Position numbers and translations under genes: made by a program. The notes under the pieces are model-generated. The model did no database searches. It had not been told where the DNA came from and saw only the letters and a list, made by a program, of their open reading frames with translations. From Oscillospiraceae bacterium (GTDB lineage Bacteria; Bacillota; Clostridia; Saccharofermentanales; Saccharofermentanaceae), in the NCBI GenBank assembly GCA_902780785.1, contig CACZGS010000007.1:124001-188000 (forward strand): DNA of 64,000 nucleotides, read 5' to 3'. Positions 8,025-15,840 of the stretch are shown piece by piece (positions within the stretch are counted from its first letter, which is position 1; each line of letters opens with the position of its first letter).

Positions 8025-8690
8025 TTAGAATTCCACCTTCTCCAGCTTTGAGAAATCAACATCAAAGGCAAGTCTGGATGAGTGATTCTTTGTCGGATCT
8101 TCAAAAGTCTCAGGATCCATAGTGTCAATAACGATGCGTGCGGTGTTGAACACGTAACGGACTCCGGTGCCGTCGTCCACATCGTTTGCACTGATAGCGA
8201 TACAACGGTAAACGGTCTCGCCGGGTGCGATATCAACGCCAAAGCCTGTAGATATCGGTCTTGATTCGGTGTCTGTAGATTTGCAAGTACCGCTGCAATT
8301 GTAAGTGCTACCTGAAACGTTTGTGATCTTAAAGACGACAACGGATTCCATGAACTTCAGGCCCATCATTGAACCGATCTTTTTGACGTACATTGGCTTG
8401 CATTCGACGTGCCAGAAATCGTTCTCTGCCGTTGTTGTCCAGCCGCAGCACCATTCTTCGGGCGGTGTGTTGTTCAGGATATCGGCGAACTCATCATGGC
8501 TGAGATAACCCTCCGGTATCTCATCATCGTCGTCGGCCACCTTAGTTGTTTCAGAAACCTCAGAAACTTCCGCCGTCGTGCCTGCTCCAGCCTTCGCCTT
8601 TGTCTCACCCATATCCTGTTCTTTAGCTCCGCAAGCGCAGAGTCCTGCAAGCATTGTTGCTGCCAACAATGCACATATAATCTTTTTCAT
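8025..8690 (-). CDS. Lipoprotein of unknown function
   Basis: A 221-residue exported lipoprotein. The N-terminus has K-K, a hydrophobic stretch and a lipobox L-C-A-C at about residues 17-20, followed by a low-complexity linker rich in A, T, E, V and D that tethers the folded part to the membrane. The mature domain (about 60-221) contains four or more cysteines (EEWCCGW, VECKP, YNCSGTCKS, VYRCIA) and reads as a beta sandwich like the DUF5067/DUF4352 class, though I cannot assign one. It lies downstream of the membrane-tethered sigma factor on the same strand with a 100-base gap, and may be in its regulon. Confidence 0.75.
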   Translation of the reverse strand: MKKIICALLAATMLAGLCACGAKEQDMGETKAKAGAGTTAEVSEVSETTKVADDDDEIPEGYLSHDEFADILNNTPPEEWCCGWTTTAENDFWHVECKPMYVKKIGSMMGLKFMESVVVFKITNVSGSTYNCSGTCKSTDTESRPISTGFGVDIAPGETVYRCIAISANDVDDGTGVRYVFNTARIVIDTMDPETFEDPTKNHSSRLAFDVDFSKLEKVEF

Positions 8691-8790
8691 TTTTAATTCC
8701 TCCGAAAAATCTAAACTTGAATTATATTCATCGAACTAACTGCGAACAGATTTCCGTTCCGCACTAAAAAACTTAAGTTAACTTACTGAT

Positions 8791-10254
8791 TCAGCCTACT
8801 GGGATATGAATGCAGAGATTGTAGAGCCCTTTAATGTCATTCATAGACTCCCAAAGTTCAATCTCTCCGGCATTGTAATTTGCATAAGCATGCCAGAATT
8901 TCTCGCCCTCTCTGTCGCTTTTAGAATAAAATGTATTCGGCGGGAACTGCTTGCAATAGTAATCATAGACCAGATCAAATAAAGCAGCTGCTGTATCACG
9001 GTCAGATAAAAACAGATCAACAGTCACGCAAGTTTGATCAGAGACTACTACCGTACCGTCAGCCTTCCTCTCAATGTTTTGTATAAGAATATATTGAATA
9101 TAATCTCTGCATGTATCGGAATAATATCTTCCGGAATTGAAGCTATAATTAATTAATTCTTCCGAAGAATCATATGCATCCGGCAAGTCGAAATTCGGTT
9201 TGACACTGAACCTGTCGCTGTAATTATCTAAATTAGCACCGGTTGAAATATCAGACGAGAACGTAAGAAGCAGATCGAAGATCTCCTGGGCTGACATGCC
9301 TTCAAGAGAATAGATCTCTACTGTCTCCTTCGTTGTCGTTACATTACCGGATGCTTCACCGGATGTTTCCTGGGAGTTGCTGACTTCACCGGAGCTGCCG
9401 TTCTTATTGGCTGCTCCCGATTCTTCCTCAACCACCTTGCTCATAATATCGCCGCCCTTTGAGTTGCCTGTCTTAGTGACCACTCCGGCGATTATCCCTA
9501 CTGTTACGCCGACTGCTGCAATACCTGCAATGCAGCCGATCAAGATCTTAGTTTTCATGATATCTGTCCCTTTCCTGATAGCTCCCGAAGAAGCCTTGAG
9601 CCCTGCTCCGTTGGACGGAGCCTTAACTGATGCGGACAGATTGGCTAATGAAGCAGGCATGGGCTTGAAGGCCACCTGCTCGGATTCTTTTGTAAAAAGT
9701 TTTGTTAGGAACGGTATAGCCATAACAAACAACTTCGTATCGTTTTCTTTCTCATACTTCTCGACCTCCTTCTTGATCTTATTTCTGGCAAAATTCAGAC
9801 GGCGCAGAACGGTTCCCTGCGGAACACCCAAGCCTGAAGCGATCTCCTTGGTGCTCATCTCGTCAAAGTAGAACAGGATCAATGTTCTTCTGACATCCTC
9901 AGACAGCGAGTTGTTGATGATGTCCATGACGATCCGGCGCATATCCGCTGATTCGACGATCGAATCAGGCAGGAAGTCCTCAGGTACAGCTTCGACATTG
10001 TCAAAGAACTCGTCTTCCACAGCGTCCGTCTTCGCGAGCTTGATGCGATTGAGACACTTGTTGGCAGCGATCTTCTTAAGCAGGGCTGTAGCCTTAGCCG
10101 TATCCGTCAGATCGGAATAGGATTCAATAAAAGATACGAACGTGTCCTGAACGATGTCTTCAGCGTCTGCCTCATTCTTGAGGAGCGCCATGGCTGTCCA
10201 GTAAACGGACTTGTATGCTTCCTGGTAGATCTGCTCGAGTTCTTTGCCGGTCAT
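8791..10254 (-). CDS. ECF sigma factor fused to a membrane anchor and outside domain
   Basis: A 487-residue protein. Residues 1-75 hold sigma-70 region 2 (DAEDIVQDTFV is the core-binding helix) and about 105-162 hold region 4 with a helix-turn-helix (STKEIASGLGVPQGTVLRRL). A linker leads to one membrane helix at about 237-259 (GCIAGIAAVGVTVGIIAGVV), then an S/G/E-rich spacer and a soluble domain of about 170 residues that would be outside the cell. Usual ECF factors are about 180 residues, so the remainder is an extra, possibly an in-cis anti-sigma or sensor. AAAGGAGG lies 9 bases before the ATG. No separate anti-sigma gene is adjacent. Its targets are unknown. Confidence 0.85.
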   Translation of the reverse strand: MTGKELEQIYQEAYKSVYWTAMALLKNEADAEDIVQDTFVSFIESYSDLTDTAKATALLKKIAANKCLNRIKLAKTDAVEDEFFDNVEAVPEDFLPDSIVESADMRRIVMDIINNSLSEDVRRTLILFYFDEMSTKEIASGLGVPQGTVLRRLNFARNKIKKEVEKYEKENDTKLFVMAIPFLTKLFTKESEQVAFKPMPASLANLSASVKAPSNGAGLKASSGAIRKGTDIMKTKILIGCIAGIAAVGVTVGIIAGVVTKTGNSKGGDIMSKVVEEESGAANKNGSSGEVSNSQETSGEASGNVTTTKETVEIYSLEGMSAQEIFDLLLTFSSDISTGANLDNYSDRFSVKPNFDLPDAYDSSEELINYSFNSGRYYSDTCRDYIQYILIQNIERKADGTVVVSDQTCVTVDLFLSDRDTAAALFDLVYDYYCKQFPPNTFYSKSDREGEKFWHAYANYNAGEIELWESMNDIKGLYNLCIHIPVG

Positions 10255-10366
10255 CTTTTTGCCTCCTTTCTATCCGCATCTACTTACTTAACAACTGAGC
10301 GATGCGAATTATTCGGTGGTCGAGAAAAAATTTTTAAAACGATTTAGTTTGCTCGAAAAAACTTCT

Positions 10367-11233
10367 TTACCCAGTTATTATACCAACTTTCTTCTTCTCC
10401 CTGCGGTCCGCCCACACATACAGACCGATCGATGCCGCCAGCCATACCACGCGGTACGCATTAACCGGCAAGCTACCCGGGAACGCATCGAACAAAGCAT
10501 TCCAGTCGTAGACTGCACCGATGGAATCAATGAAGGCATGGTAGAAACAGCACGCGAAGACGCTCTTAGTTGCCTTGTAGATCGCTGCCATGGCGAACGA
10601 CCAGATAAGGATGGTGATGGCAAACCCTATGAAGCTGTCATCGTAGTGGCGCGATGTGGGATCGATCCAGGCGCTGTAATGCCAGATGCACCAGATAAAA
10701 GCAGTAAGGAGCACGGAGAAGGGGAAGGGCAGTCTCTTGTTCAGTTCCGGCTGGAGGATGCCGCGCCATCCTGTTTCTTCGGCGATGCCGACGAACGGTA
10801 TCATGATCACCAGCCCGCCGATAAACATATACCACGGTGCACCGTTGGGAGTGCCGAACAGCAAAGCATATACCAACGCCAGAGCGCAGAAGAAACCACA
10901 AACGCAAATAGTCTCAAGCTTCCTCTCAGTGCGGAAGATTCCGCGCATCAGAGACTTGAGTCCGTTCCTCTCGATGAACAATGAGAGTATGAGAGATGCC
11001 ACGAACGGTCCTGGTGTCGAGAACAGAATGCCGATCACTGCGTAGAGCAGATATCCCGGTGTGAGAACGCCGGTCGCACTGTATGCGACCGAATAAGGCA
11101 AAAGCCATACATGAAGTGTTATAAAGCAAAATGCCGACAGCAAAGCTACCAGTATCAGATACCACAGGATACGGTTCAGTCCCGCGTCTTTGGTAAGCCA
11201 GAAGATCCTTGCCGGAGTCTTTTTCTTTTCCAT
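10367..11233 (-). CDS. CPBP family intramembrane metalloprotease
   Basis: A 288-residue membrane protein with about eight hydrophobic segments and the CPBP motifs: AEETGWRGILQPEL (EE-x3-R), FIWCIWHYSAW (W-H), and CFYHAFIDSIG (H-x3-D, where many members have N). The start at 11233 follows a purine-rich site (AAAGGCGGG). It stands alone between the sigma factor and a methyltransferase on the same strand. The nearest other members in this window are at 149 and 52300 and are only distantly alike, so these are separate subfamilies. Substrate unknown. Confidence 0.87.
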   Translation of the reverse strand: MEKKKTPARIFWLTKDAGLNRILWYLILVALLSAFCFITLHVWLLPYSVAYSATGVLTPGYLLYAVIGILFSTPGPFVASLILSLFIERNGLKSLMRGIFRTERKLETICVCGFFCALALVYALLFGTPNGAPWYMFIGGLVIMIPFVGIAEETGWRGILQPELNKRLPFPFSVLLTAFIWCIWHYSAWIDPTSRHYDDSFIGFAITILIWSFAMAAIYKATKSVFACCFYHAFIDSIGAVYDWNALFDAFPGSLPVNAYRVVWLAASIGLYVWADRREKKKVGIITG

Positions 11234-11289
11234 AAATTATCCCGCCTTTCAGATTTTGTCATCTGTTAGACGGGAAATCCCAAAATCCG

Positions 11290-12225
11290 TTACAAGATCT
11301 TCTCACCTATCGCCAGCAGGTTGTCCTTGCCCATGCCACAGACGTATTTATTCGAATCGTAAACATAGCAGAAATCGAGAAAATCCTTCTTCTGTGCAGG
11401 ATCGTTCATTATCTTCAGCAGGATCTCGCGCGGGATCGTCCTTCCGAACGCGCCCGGCCCGGAGAGCCGCACATTCCTCACACCAAGACCGCCCAACAGC
11501 CGCTCCAGTTCATCAGGCATGAACGTATAAGTGATGCACCACGGCGCACCGCCATTCTCGTATTCGGCGATCTCCTGCTCACCGCCAAGCAGCCCGTCCG
11601 CCATAACACGGTCCAGCTCACTCTTACGGATAGTAAATCCCTCGACCGCCTCAGCACGATGTTCAACGAGCCACCTGACAAACGGATCTTCAGAATTCTC
11701 ATCCAGGATAAACTGGTTCTTCTGTACAGGATTTGCGAGATAGGGAAGTGATCCCAGACGGCTTGATACAGATATAACGATGCGCTTCCCACAAATCCTG
11801 ACCAGTTCGGATAGAACGCGCTCCTGATTGGGATAAGTGTAGGAGACCGGAGCATCGAAAGACATTACGAGATCGAACTCGCCGTCCTTATACGCGCTCA
11901 AGTCCTCAAGAGCCCCCTTCACAAATGTGATCCGGTCAAGAACGCCTTCCTTCTCCGCCAGCTCTCGCGCCTTATCGATCATGGGCTGTGAGATGTCGAA
12001 ATGCGTGACCTTCAAGCCCCTCTTCGCGAGCAAGATCGAGAAACGCCCGCTGCCGGCCCCGCCGTCAAAGACCGTCCCGATCCCGTCAAGATTCTTCAGA
12101 AGCTTCCTCTCAATATGGTCCTTCTGGATAATGTCGTCTATATATGTTTCCTCGCGGTGGCTCTCAAGCTCGCCCTTGTCCGGCTGGTTCCACTGCCTCT
12201 CCGATATCTTCTGACTGTAATCCAT
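11290..12225 (-). CDS. Class I SAM-dependent methyltransferase
   Basis: A 311-residue cytoplasmic protein. Motif I is VFDGGAGSGRFSILLAKRG at about residue 50, followed by an acidic post-I strand (VTHFDIS) and the motif IV/post region ..EFDLVMSFDAPVSYT, typical of methyltransferase domain families 11/25. The C-terminal half may carry a substrate lid. I chose the ATG at 12225 because AGGGGG stands 6 bases ahead of it; the ATG two codons upstream would have no spacing. Substrate (small molecule, rRNA or protein) cannot be told. Confidence 0.8.
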   Translation of the reverse strand: MDYSQKISERQWNQPDKGELESHREETYIDDIIQKDHIERKLLKNLDGIGTVFDGGAGSGRFSILLAKRGLKVTHFDISQPMIDKARELAEKEGVLDRITFVKGALEDLSAYKDGEFDLVMSFDAPVSYTYPNQERVLSELVRICGKRIVISVSSRLGSLPYLANPVQKNQFILDENSEDPFVRWLVEHRAEAVEGFTIRKSELDRVMADGLLGGEQEIAEYENGGAPWCITYTFMPDELERLLGGLGVRNVRLSGPGAFGRTIPREILLKIMNDPAQKKDFLDFCYVYDSNKYVCGMGKDNLLAIGEKIL

Positions 12226-12422
12226 AGTCATCCCCCTGTCTGCCTGCCGGCATCCATATTTTATTATTTTATATTAGTTTGCTCGAAAACAACCACCCCA
12301 GGCTGCCTATTATACACGGCACTGCATCTAATGATATTATCTATTGAGAAAAATACAGTTGTATCTGTTTCTTGCTGATTAATTTGAAACGGATACGACA
12401 TTAAGAAATGAGGTAAAATTAT

Positions 12423-13058
12423 ATGTCGCCAGAAGTAATTATGATAATTATTACAGCAATATATGTAGTTGCAACTATTGGTCTTTGTGTTTTGAGTTGG
12501 TTGACATTGAAAGAATCAAAAAAGCAATTTAATAGTTCCTTAGAACTTCAAAGACAGCATAATTATGAATCTGTCAGACCTGCTTTAACAATTGATTGTT
12601 ATATTGGTGAATTAGACGAGCAATCAGGCATAACAATTACTGTTACAAATCATGGCTTGGGACCTGCCGTGTTAAAGGAATTGCACTTTACGAGAAATGA
12701 CAAAGAATATAAAAACATCAATGGGTTTTGCACAATGTATGATATGTTTCGTCTCAGGCAATTGGAGGAAAAGGACAATACGAGGTTAGAAGGATTAAAA
12801 ACATATTTTTGTTTTAAAGAATTTAAAAATCTCGGTGATGATCAAAGTTATCTAGCAGTAAATAAAGAGTTGTCGTTTTTTAAGTTATATTTCTCGAGTA
12901 TAGATGATTGTAAATTTGTCGAAAAAGTATTTGATAATGTTCGTATGGAGTTGGTCTATACTGACATATTTGACTCATGTGACTGGAAGGTTACTAAGTT
13001 TTTAGGAGATATTGCACTATTGAAGGAGAAAGATAAATTTGAGGCAAATGATGCCTAG
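12423..13058 (+). CDS. Membrane-anchored hypothetical protein
   Basis: A 211-residue protein with one N-terminal helix at about residues 5-27 (MIIITAIYVVATIGLCVLSW) and a short coiled stretch (K-E-S-K-K-Q-F-N-S-S-L-E-L-Q-R-Q), then a soluble domain with immunoglobulin-like strands (ITITVTNHGLGPAVLKEL). Its codons are strongly AT-rich compared with the genes to its left, a sign of recent acquisition. This layout is common in accessory regions of Clostridia; no function is known. TGAGGT lies 9 bases before the ATG. Confidence 0.6.
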   Translation: MSPEVIMIIITAIYVVATIGLCVLSWLTLKESKKQFNSSLELQRQHNYESVRPALTIDCYIGELDEQSGITITVTNHGLGPAVLKELHFTRNDKEYKNINGFCTMYDMFRLRQLEEKDNTRLEGLKTYFCFKEFKNLGDDQSYLAVNKELSFFKLYFSSIDDCKFVEKVFDNVRMELVYTDIFDSCDWKVTKFLGDIALLKEKDKFEANDA

Positions 13059-13197
13059 TGAATGAGGTCCAACTCCTTCTATAAAATGTCAGATAAGCAC
13101 AATGAATCACCTGTCCCTCACGATTGTCCCCATATCGGACCCTAAGTGGTGCTATAATCCTTTCCGGTAAATAACCCTAACAAGGACATCAGTATAA

Positions 13198-13374
13198 ATG
13201 GAACAGTATGAATGGGAGAAGCTTACTCCCGAACAAAAGAAGATCCAGCTCTATCTGGAACAGAAGAAGACCCTCGAAACATTCCTCGCCCGCGGCGCCA
13301 TCTCAAAGGCCCAGTTCGACAAGAGCTTAGGCGACCTCACGGTCAAGATGGGGATGAGTGGGGCAGGGAAGTAA
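13198..13374 (+). CDS. 58-residue SHOCT-like small protein
   Basis: A short ORF of 58 codons whose product starts MEQYEWEKLTPEQKKIQLYL and ends with a helix pair FLARGAISKAQFDKSLGDL, the pattern of SHOCT-like small helical domains in which a G-A/I-I-S/T-x-x-x-F/Y turn joins two helices. Its codons are GC-rich like the chromosomal genes and unlike the AT-rich genes on either side, so it may be an original chromosomal gene lying between acquired ones. A TATAAT at 13152-13157 could serve as a -10 box. Function unknown. Confidence 0.65.
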   Translation: MEQYEWEKLTPEQKKIQLYLEQKKTLETFLARGAISKAQFDKSLGDLTVKMGMSGAGK

Positions 13375-13481
13375 GAATGATATAATAAACTTATTCGAGT
13401 GGTTCTTTGGGCATGATAATTATCTGTGCTTCGGCTGATTGTTTGAAATGATAGTATGAACTTTGCGATAAAGGGGATTAT

Positions 13482-14924
13482 ATGTTAGAAGAGCTTAATC
13501 ATTCAGGTTATATAGTCATTAAACGTAAAGTTGGGAAAAGGAAAACAATTAACTGCCGTTTTGCATATGAATTTAAGGCCGGAGTATTGTATATTTTTGC
13601 TTTCGAAGATGTTCCTGAACTTAGCGGTAGTAAAGAAGTTTTGGGAACAGGGTTTAATGGAATTGATTACTTTTTTTTTGCTTCTAGTGAAATCACAGAT
13701 AATTGGCCAGAAAAGCATCCTAAAAGAGTCAGAATTGATTATGTGGTAAAAGATTACAAAAGAGATGCAATTTATAATCAAGCAGTTTTTTCTTTTGATG
13801 AATTACAATACCTTTGTCCATCTGCTTCTATAGTTGAAGAAGATTCAAATCATAATGTTACATTTCTTAGCGAACGCAAGGAATTGAAATCCTTTGATAT
13901 TAATGTTGATAATGTGCCATGTCATGTTTGCTTTAGATTACGGAGTGAAGGAAAATGGGGATTTGCGAAGACGCATATGACAGCTATAACTGATTTAATA
14001 ATTAATTTTCCTGAAACTAGTGATTATGACTTTCTGAAAAAAATATATTTATTAGTAGATATGGTTTTTGCATTCGTATGCAACAGACGCAATACAACTT
14101 GTCTTTCTATGAAAACTATTGGAAAGTGTAAAGATGTGGTTTTTAAAGATGGAAAACTTGTCAAAGAAATGGTTCCACACACCTGCGAAATCTATTTTTA
14201 TGATTATTATAGAGAAGAACCTGAAGACCAGAACGTCATTAAGGAAACCTGGTGGGCAAATGGCTTTCTATTACATATCGATAAATTATTTGATTTAGTA
14301 GCTAAAGATCTTTCTGGAATCGCCGACAAAAATGGCCGAGGCACTATTTCTATAGAAAGTGTTCATCCTTCATTAAAGAGAAGACGGAAAATTGATTTGC
14401 AATTGAGCTTGCAAATTGCTAGTGCATTTGAGTTTTATGTAAGGAAGTATCTTCCTAATATGATTGAAGAGAAAAAACATCATAAGGAAATCAAACTTGT
14501 TCTTGAGCAAATTTATGAAACTTCAAAGGGGAAAAAGAAGAAATTAGCCAAGAACTTGATGGATCATGTTGTGAGTGAGCCTGCTTTAGAAGACAAAGTC
14601 TGGAAAGTGTACAATGGCTATGGCAAATGGAATCCTATAAAGCCATGTATTTCTGATGTTTGGTTTAAAGAGAGTGAGATAAGAGAATTGGGTAGCGAAA
14701 TGAATCAATGGCGCAACGATCTTGCTCATTCAAAAAGAAAATACATTCCGAATTCTAATACAATAAGAGCTGTAAGATTAATTGAGCATCTAAATTACGC
14801 CATAGTTTTAAGACAATTAGGATATGATGATAATGAGATTAAGGAGATTTTATCTCATGTGTTAATTCATGAAAACTTTGACACAAGAAAAGATACCCGT
14901 GATTTAGGTATGTTTTTGAATTAA
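13482..14924 (+). CDS. ApeA-like HEPN protein (putative anti-phage RNase)
   Basis: A 480-residue protein with the layout of ApeA: an N-terminal beta-rich domain of about 300 residues (ApeA N-terminal domain 1-like) and a C-terminal HEPN domain. The HEPN R-x4-6-H motif is present as R411-N-D-L-A-H416 in QWRNDLAHSKRKY, the usual catalytic motif for metal-independent RNA cleavage. ApeA is a single-gene defence protein that cuts tRNA upon phage infection; whether this one does so is inference. Codons are strongly AT-rich. It lies 175 bases upstream of cas6 on the same strand, separated by what looks like the cas promoter. An AAGGGG precedes the ATG. Confidence 0.75.
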   Translation: MLEELNHSGYIVIKRKVGKRKTINCRFAYEFKAGVLYIFAFEDVPELSGSKEVLGTGFNGIDYFFFASSEITDNWPEKHPKRVRIDYVVKDYKRDAIYNQAVFSFDELQYLCPSASIVEEDSNHNVTFLSERKELKSFDINVDNVPCHVCFRLRSEGKWGFAKTHMTAITDLIINFPETSDYDFLKKIYLLVDMVFAFVCNRRNTTCLSMKTIGKCKDVVFKDGKLVKEMVPHTCEIYFYDYYREEPEDQNVIKETWWANGFLLHIDKLFDLVAKDLSGIADKNGRGTISIESVHPSLKRRRKIDLQLSLQIASAFEFYVRKYLPNMIEEKKHHKEIKLVLEQIYETSKGKKKKLAKNLMDHVVSEPALEDKVWKVYNGYGKWNPIKPCISDVWFKESEIRELGSEMNQWRNDLAHSKRKYIPNSNTIRAVRLIEHLNYAIVLRQLGYDDNEIKEILSHVLIHENFDTRKDTRDLGMFLN

Positions 14925-14929
14925 CAAAC

Positions 14930-15038
14930 TATACCCTCTTGAAACTGGGTGCTTTTGCACTACATATTATTGTTCTTTATGCTATTTTCAAAATAATTTT
15001 ACATATACCCTCTTATTTGGTCTGAAATGCTTTATAAT
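14930..15038 (+). promoter_or_regulatory. Putative cas operon promoter with repeated TATACCCTCTT
   Basis: The 11-base word TATACCCTCTT occurs at 14930-14940 and at 15004-15014, 74 bases apart (about seven helical turns). The second copy lies where the -35 box of a good TATAAT (15033-15038) would be, and no consensus -35 is seen, which suggests an activator or repressor site. The RHH-WYL protein encoded past the array is a candidate binder. Confidence 0.5.
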
Positions 15039-15066
15039 TAACCTATGCATCTTAAATAAAGGGGAC

Positions 15067-15088
15067 AGCCAAGGCTGTGTTCTTGGCT
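15067..15088 (+). promoter_or_regulatory. Hairpin in the cas6 5' leader
   Basis: AGCCAAG at 15067-15073 pairs with CTTGGCT at 15082-15088 (7 bp, loop of 8). It separates an AAAGGGGA that looks like a ribosome site (15058-15065) from the cas6 ATG at 15100, which has no other site nearby; folding would bring the two to about 12 bases. Confidence 0.45.
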
Positions 15089-15099
15089 TCAATGCTTAT

Positions 15100-15840
15100 A
15101 TGCTGGCAGAATTGAAACTAACCCTTAAGTCAGATGGCGATATAGGCTATCTTCAATCCACACTTTTCCAGGGTGTTCTTATGGAGCACGCAAATAAAGA
15201 GTATGCCGAGAGCATGCATTTAACGGGACTTCATCCGTATAGTCAGTTTGTTTCAAGCAGAGATGGCTTGATATGGACGATCAGGACGATAAACAAGGAT
15301 GCTTATCACGGAATCATTGAGCCGTTGCTTTCTCCTGAGTTCAATTCTTTTGAACTTAAGAAGAAGGAATTGACGGTCGAGATAATCAATAAGAGCATTA
15401 CGACTAAACCTTATGAAGACCTGATGAAGACTTTCAATTCCGAGCAGACAGACAAATATGTAAAACTGGAATTTGAATCTCCTACTGCTTTTAAACGTGA
15501 CAATGAATATGTTTTTATTCCTGATACAAGGCTGATTTTTGGAAGTCTGATGAGGAAGTACAGCGCAGCATCGTCAAGTACTGATATGACGGATGAAGAT
15601 ACTCTGCAATATATTGCCGAGCATAGTTCCATTTCAGATTTTAGGATTAGAAGTACAAGATTCCCCTTAGAAGGTGTAAAGATTCCTTCTTTTATGGGAG
15701 AAATAACAATTAGATTCAGAGGTACAGATACAATGGCCAGATATGCCAAGATGCTTCTTGAGTTCGGAGAGTTCTCAGGCGTCGGAATCAAGAGTGGAAT
15801 GGGTATGGGCGCAATAAGGATCATAGAAAGGACAAAGTGA
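15100..15840 (+). CDS. cas6: CRISPR repeat endoribonuclease Cas6
   Basis: A 246-residue RAMP protein at the head of the type III-A operon. It processes the pre-crRNA within each repeat, leaving the 8-base 5' tag. The C-terminal glycine-rich loop of the family is seen as GEFSGVGIKSGMGMGAIRI. A conserved N-terminal H is not obvious, but H43-H..P (LTGLHPYSQFV) lies where the RNA-contacting region is in relatives. The start at 15100 is the only in-frame candidate, but it lacks a close ribosome site (see the hairpin). Its stop TGA shares a base with the cas10 start. Confidence 0.9.
   Translation: MLAELKLTLKSDGDIGYLQSTLFQGVLMEHANKEYAESMHLTGLHPYSQFVSSRDGLIWTIRTINKDAYHGIIEPLLSPEFNSFELKKKELTVEIINKSITTKPYEDLMKTFNSEQTDKYVKLEFESPTAFKRDNEYVFIPDTRLIFGSLMRKYSAASSSTDMTDEDTLQYIAEHSSISDFRIRSTRFPLEGVKIPSFMGEITIRFRGTDTMARYAKMLLEFGEFSGVGIKSGMGMGAIRIIERTK

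Noticed and set aside
10344..12295. GTTTGCTCGAAAA at about 10344 and again at about 12281 as members of the inverted-repeat family
   Set aside because: The 13-base word is shared, but neither copy has a matching returning arm, so it may be chance in AT-rich gaps.
12232..13481. Search for the missing half of the GNAT gene at the left edge of the island
   Set aside because: No acetyl-CoA-loop or GNAT-like frame was found in either strand, so a simple insertion with both halves retained is not supported.
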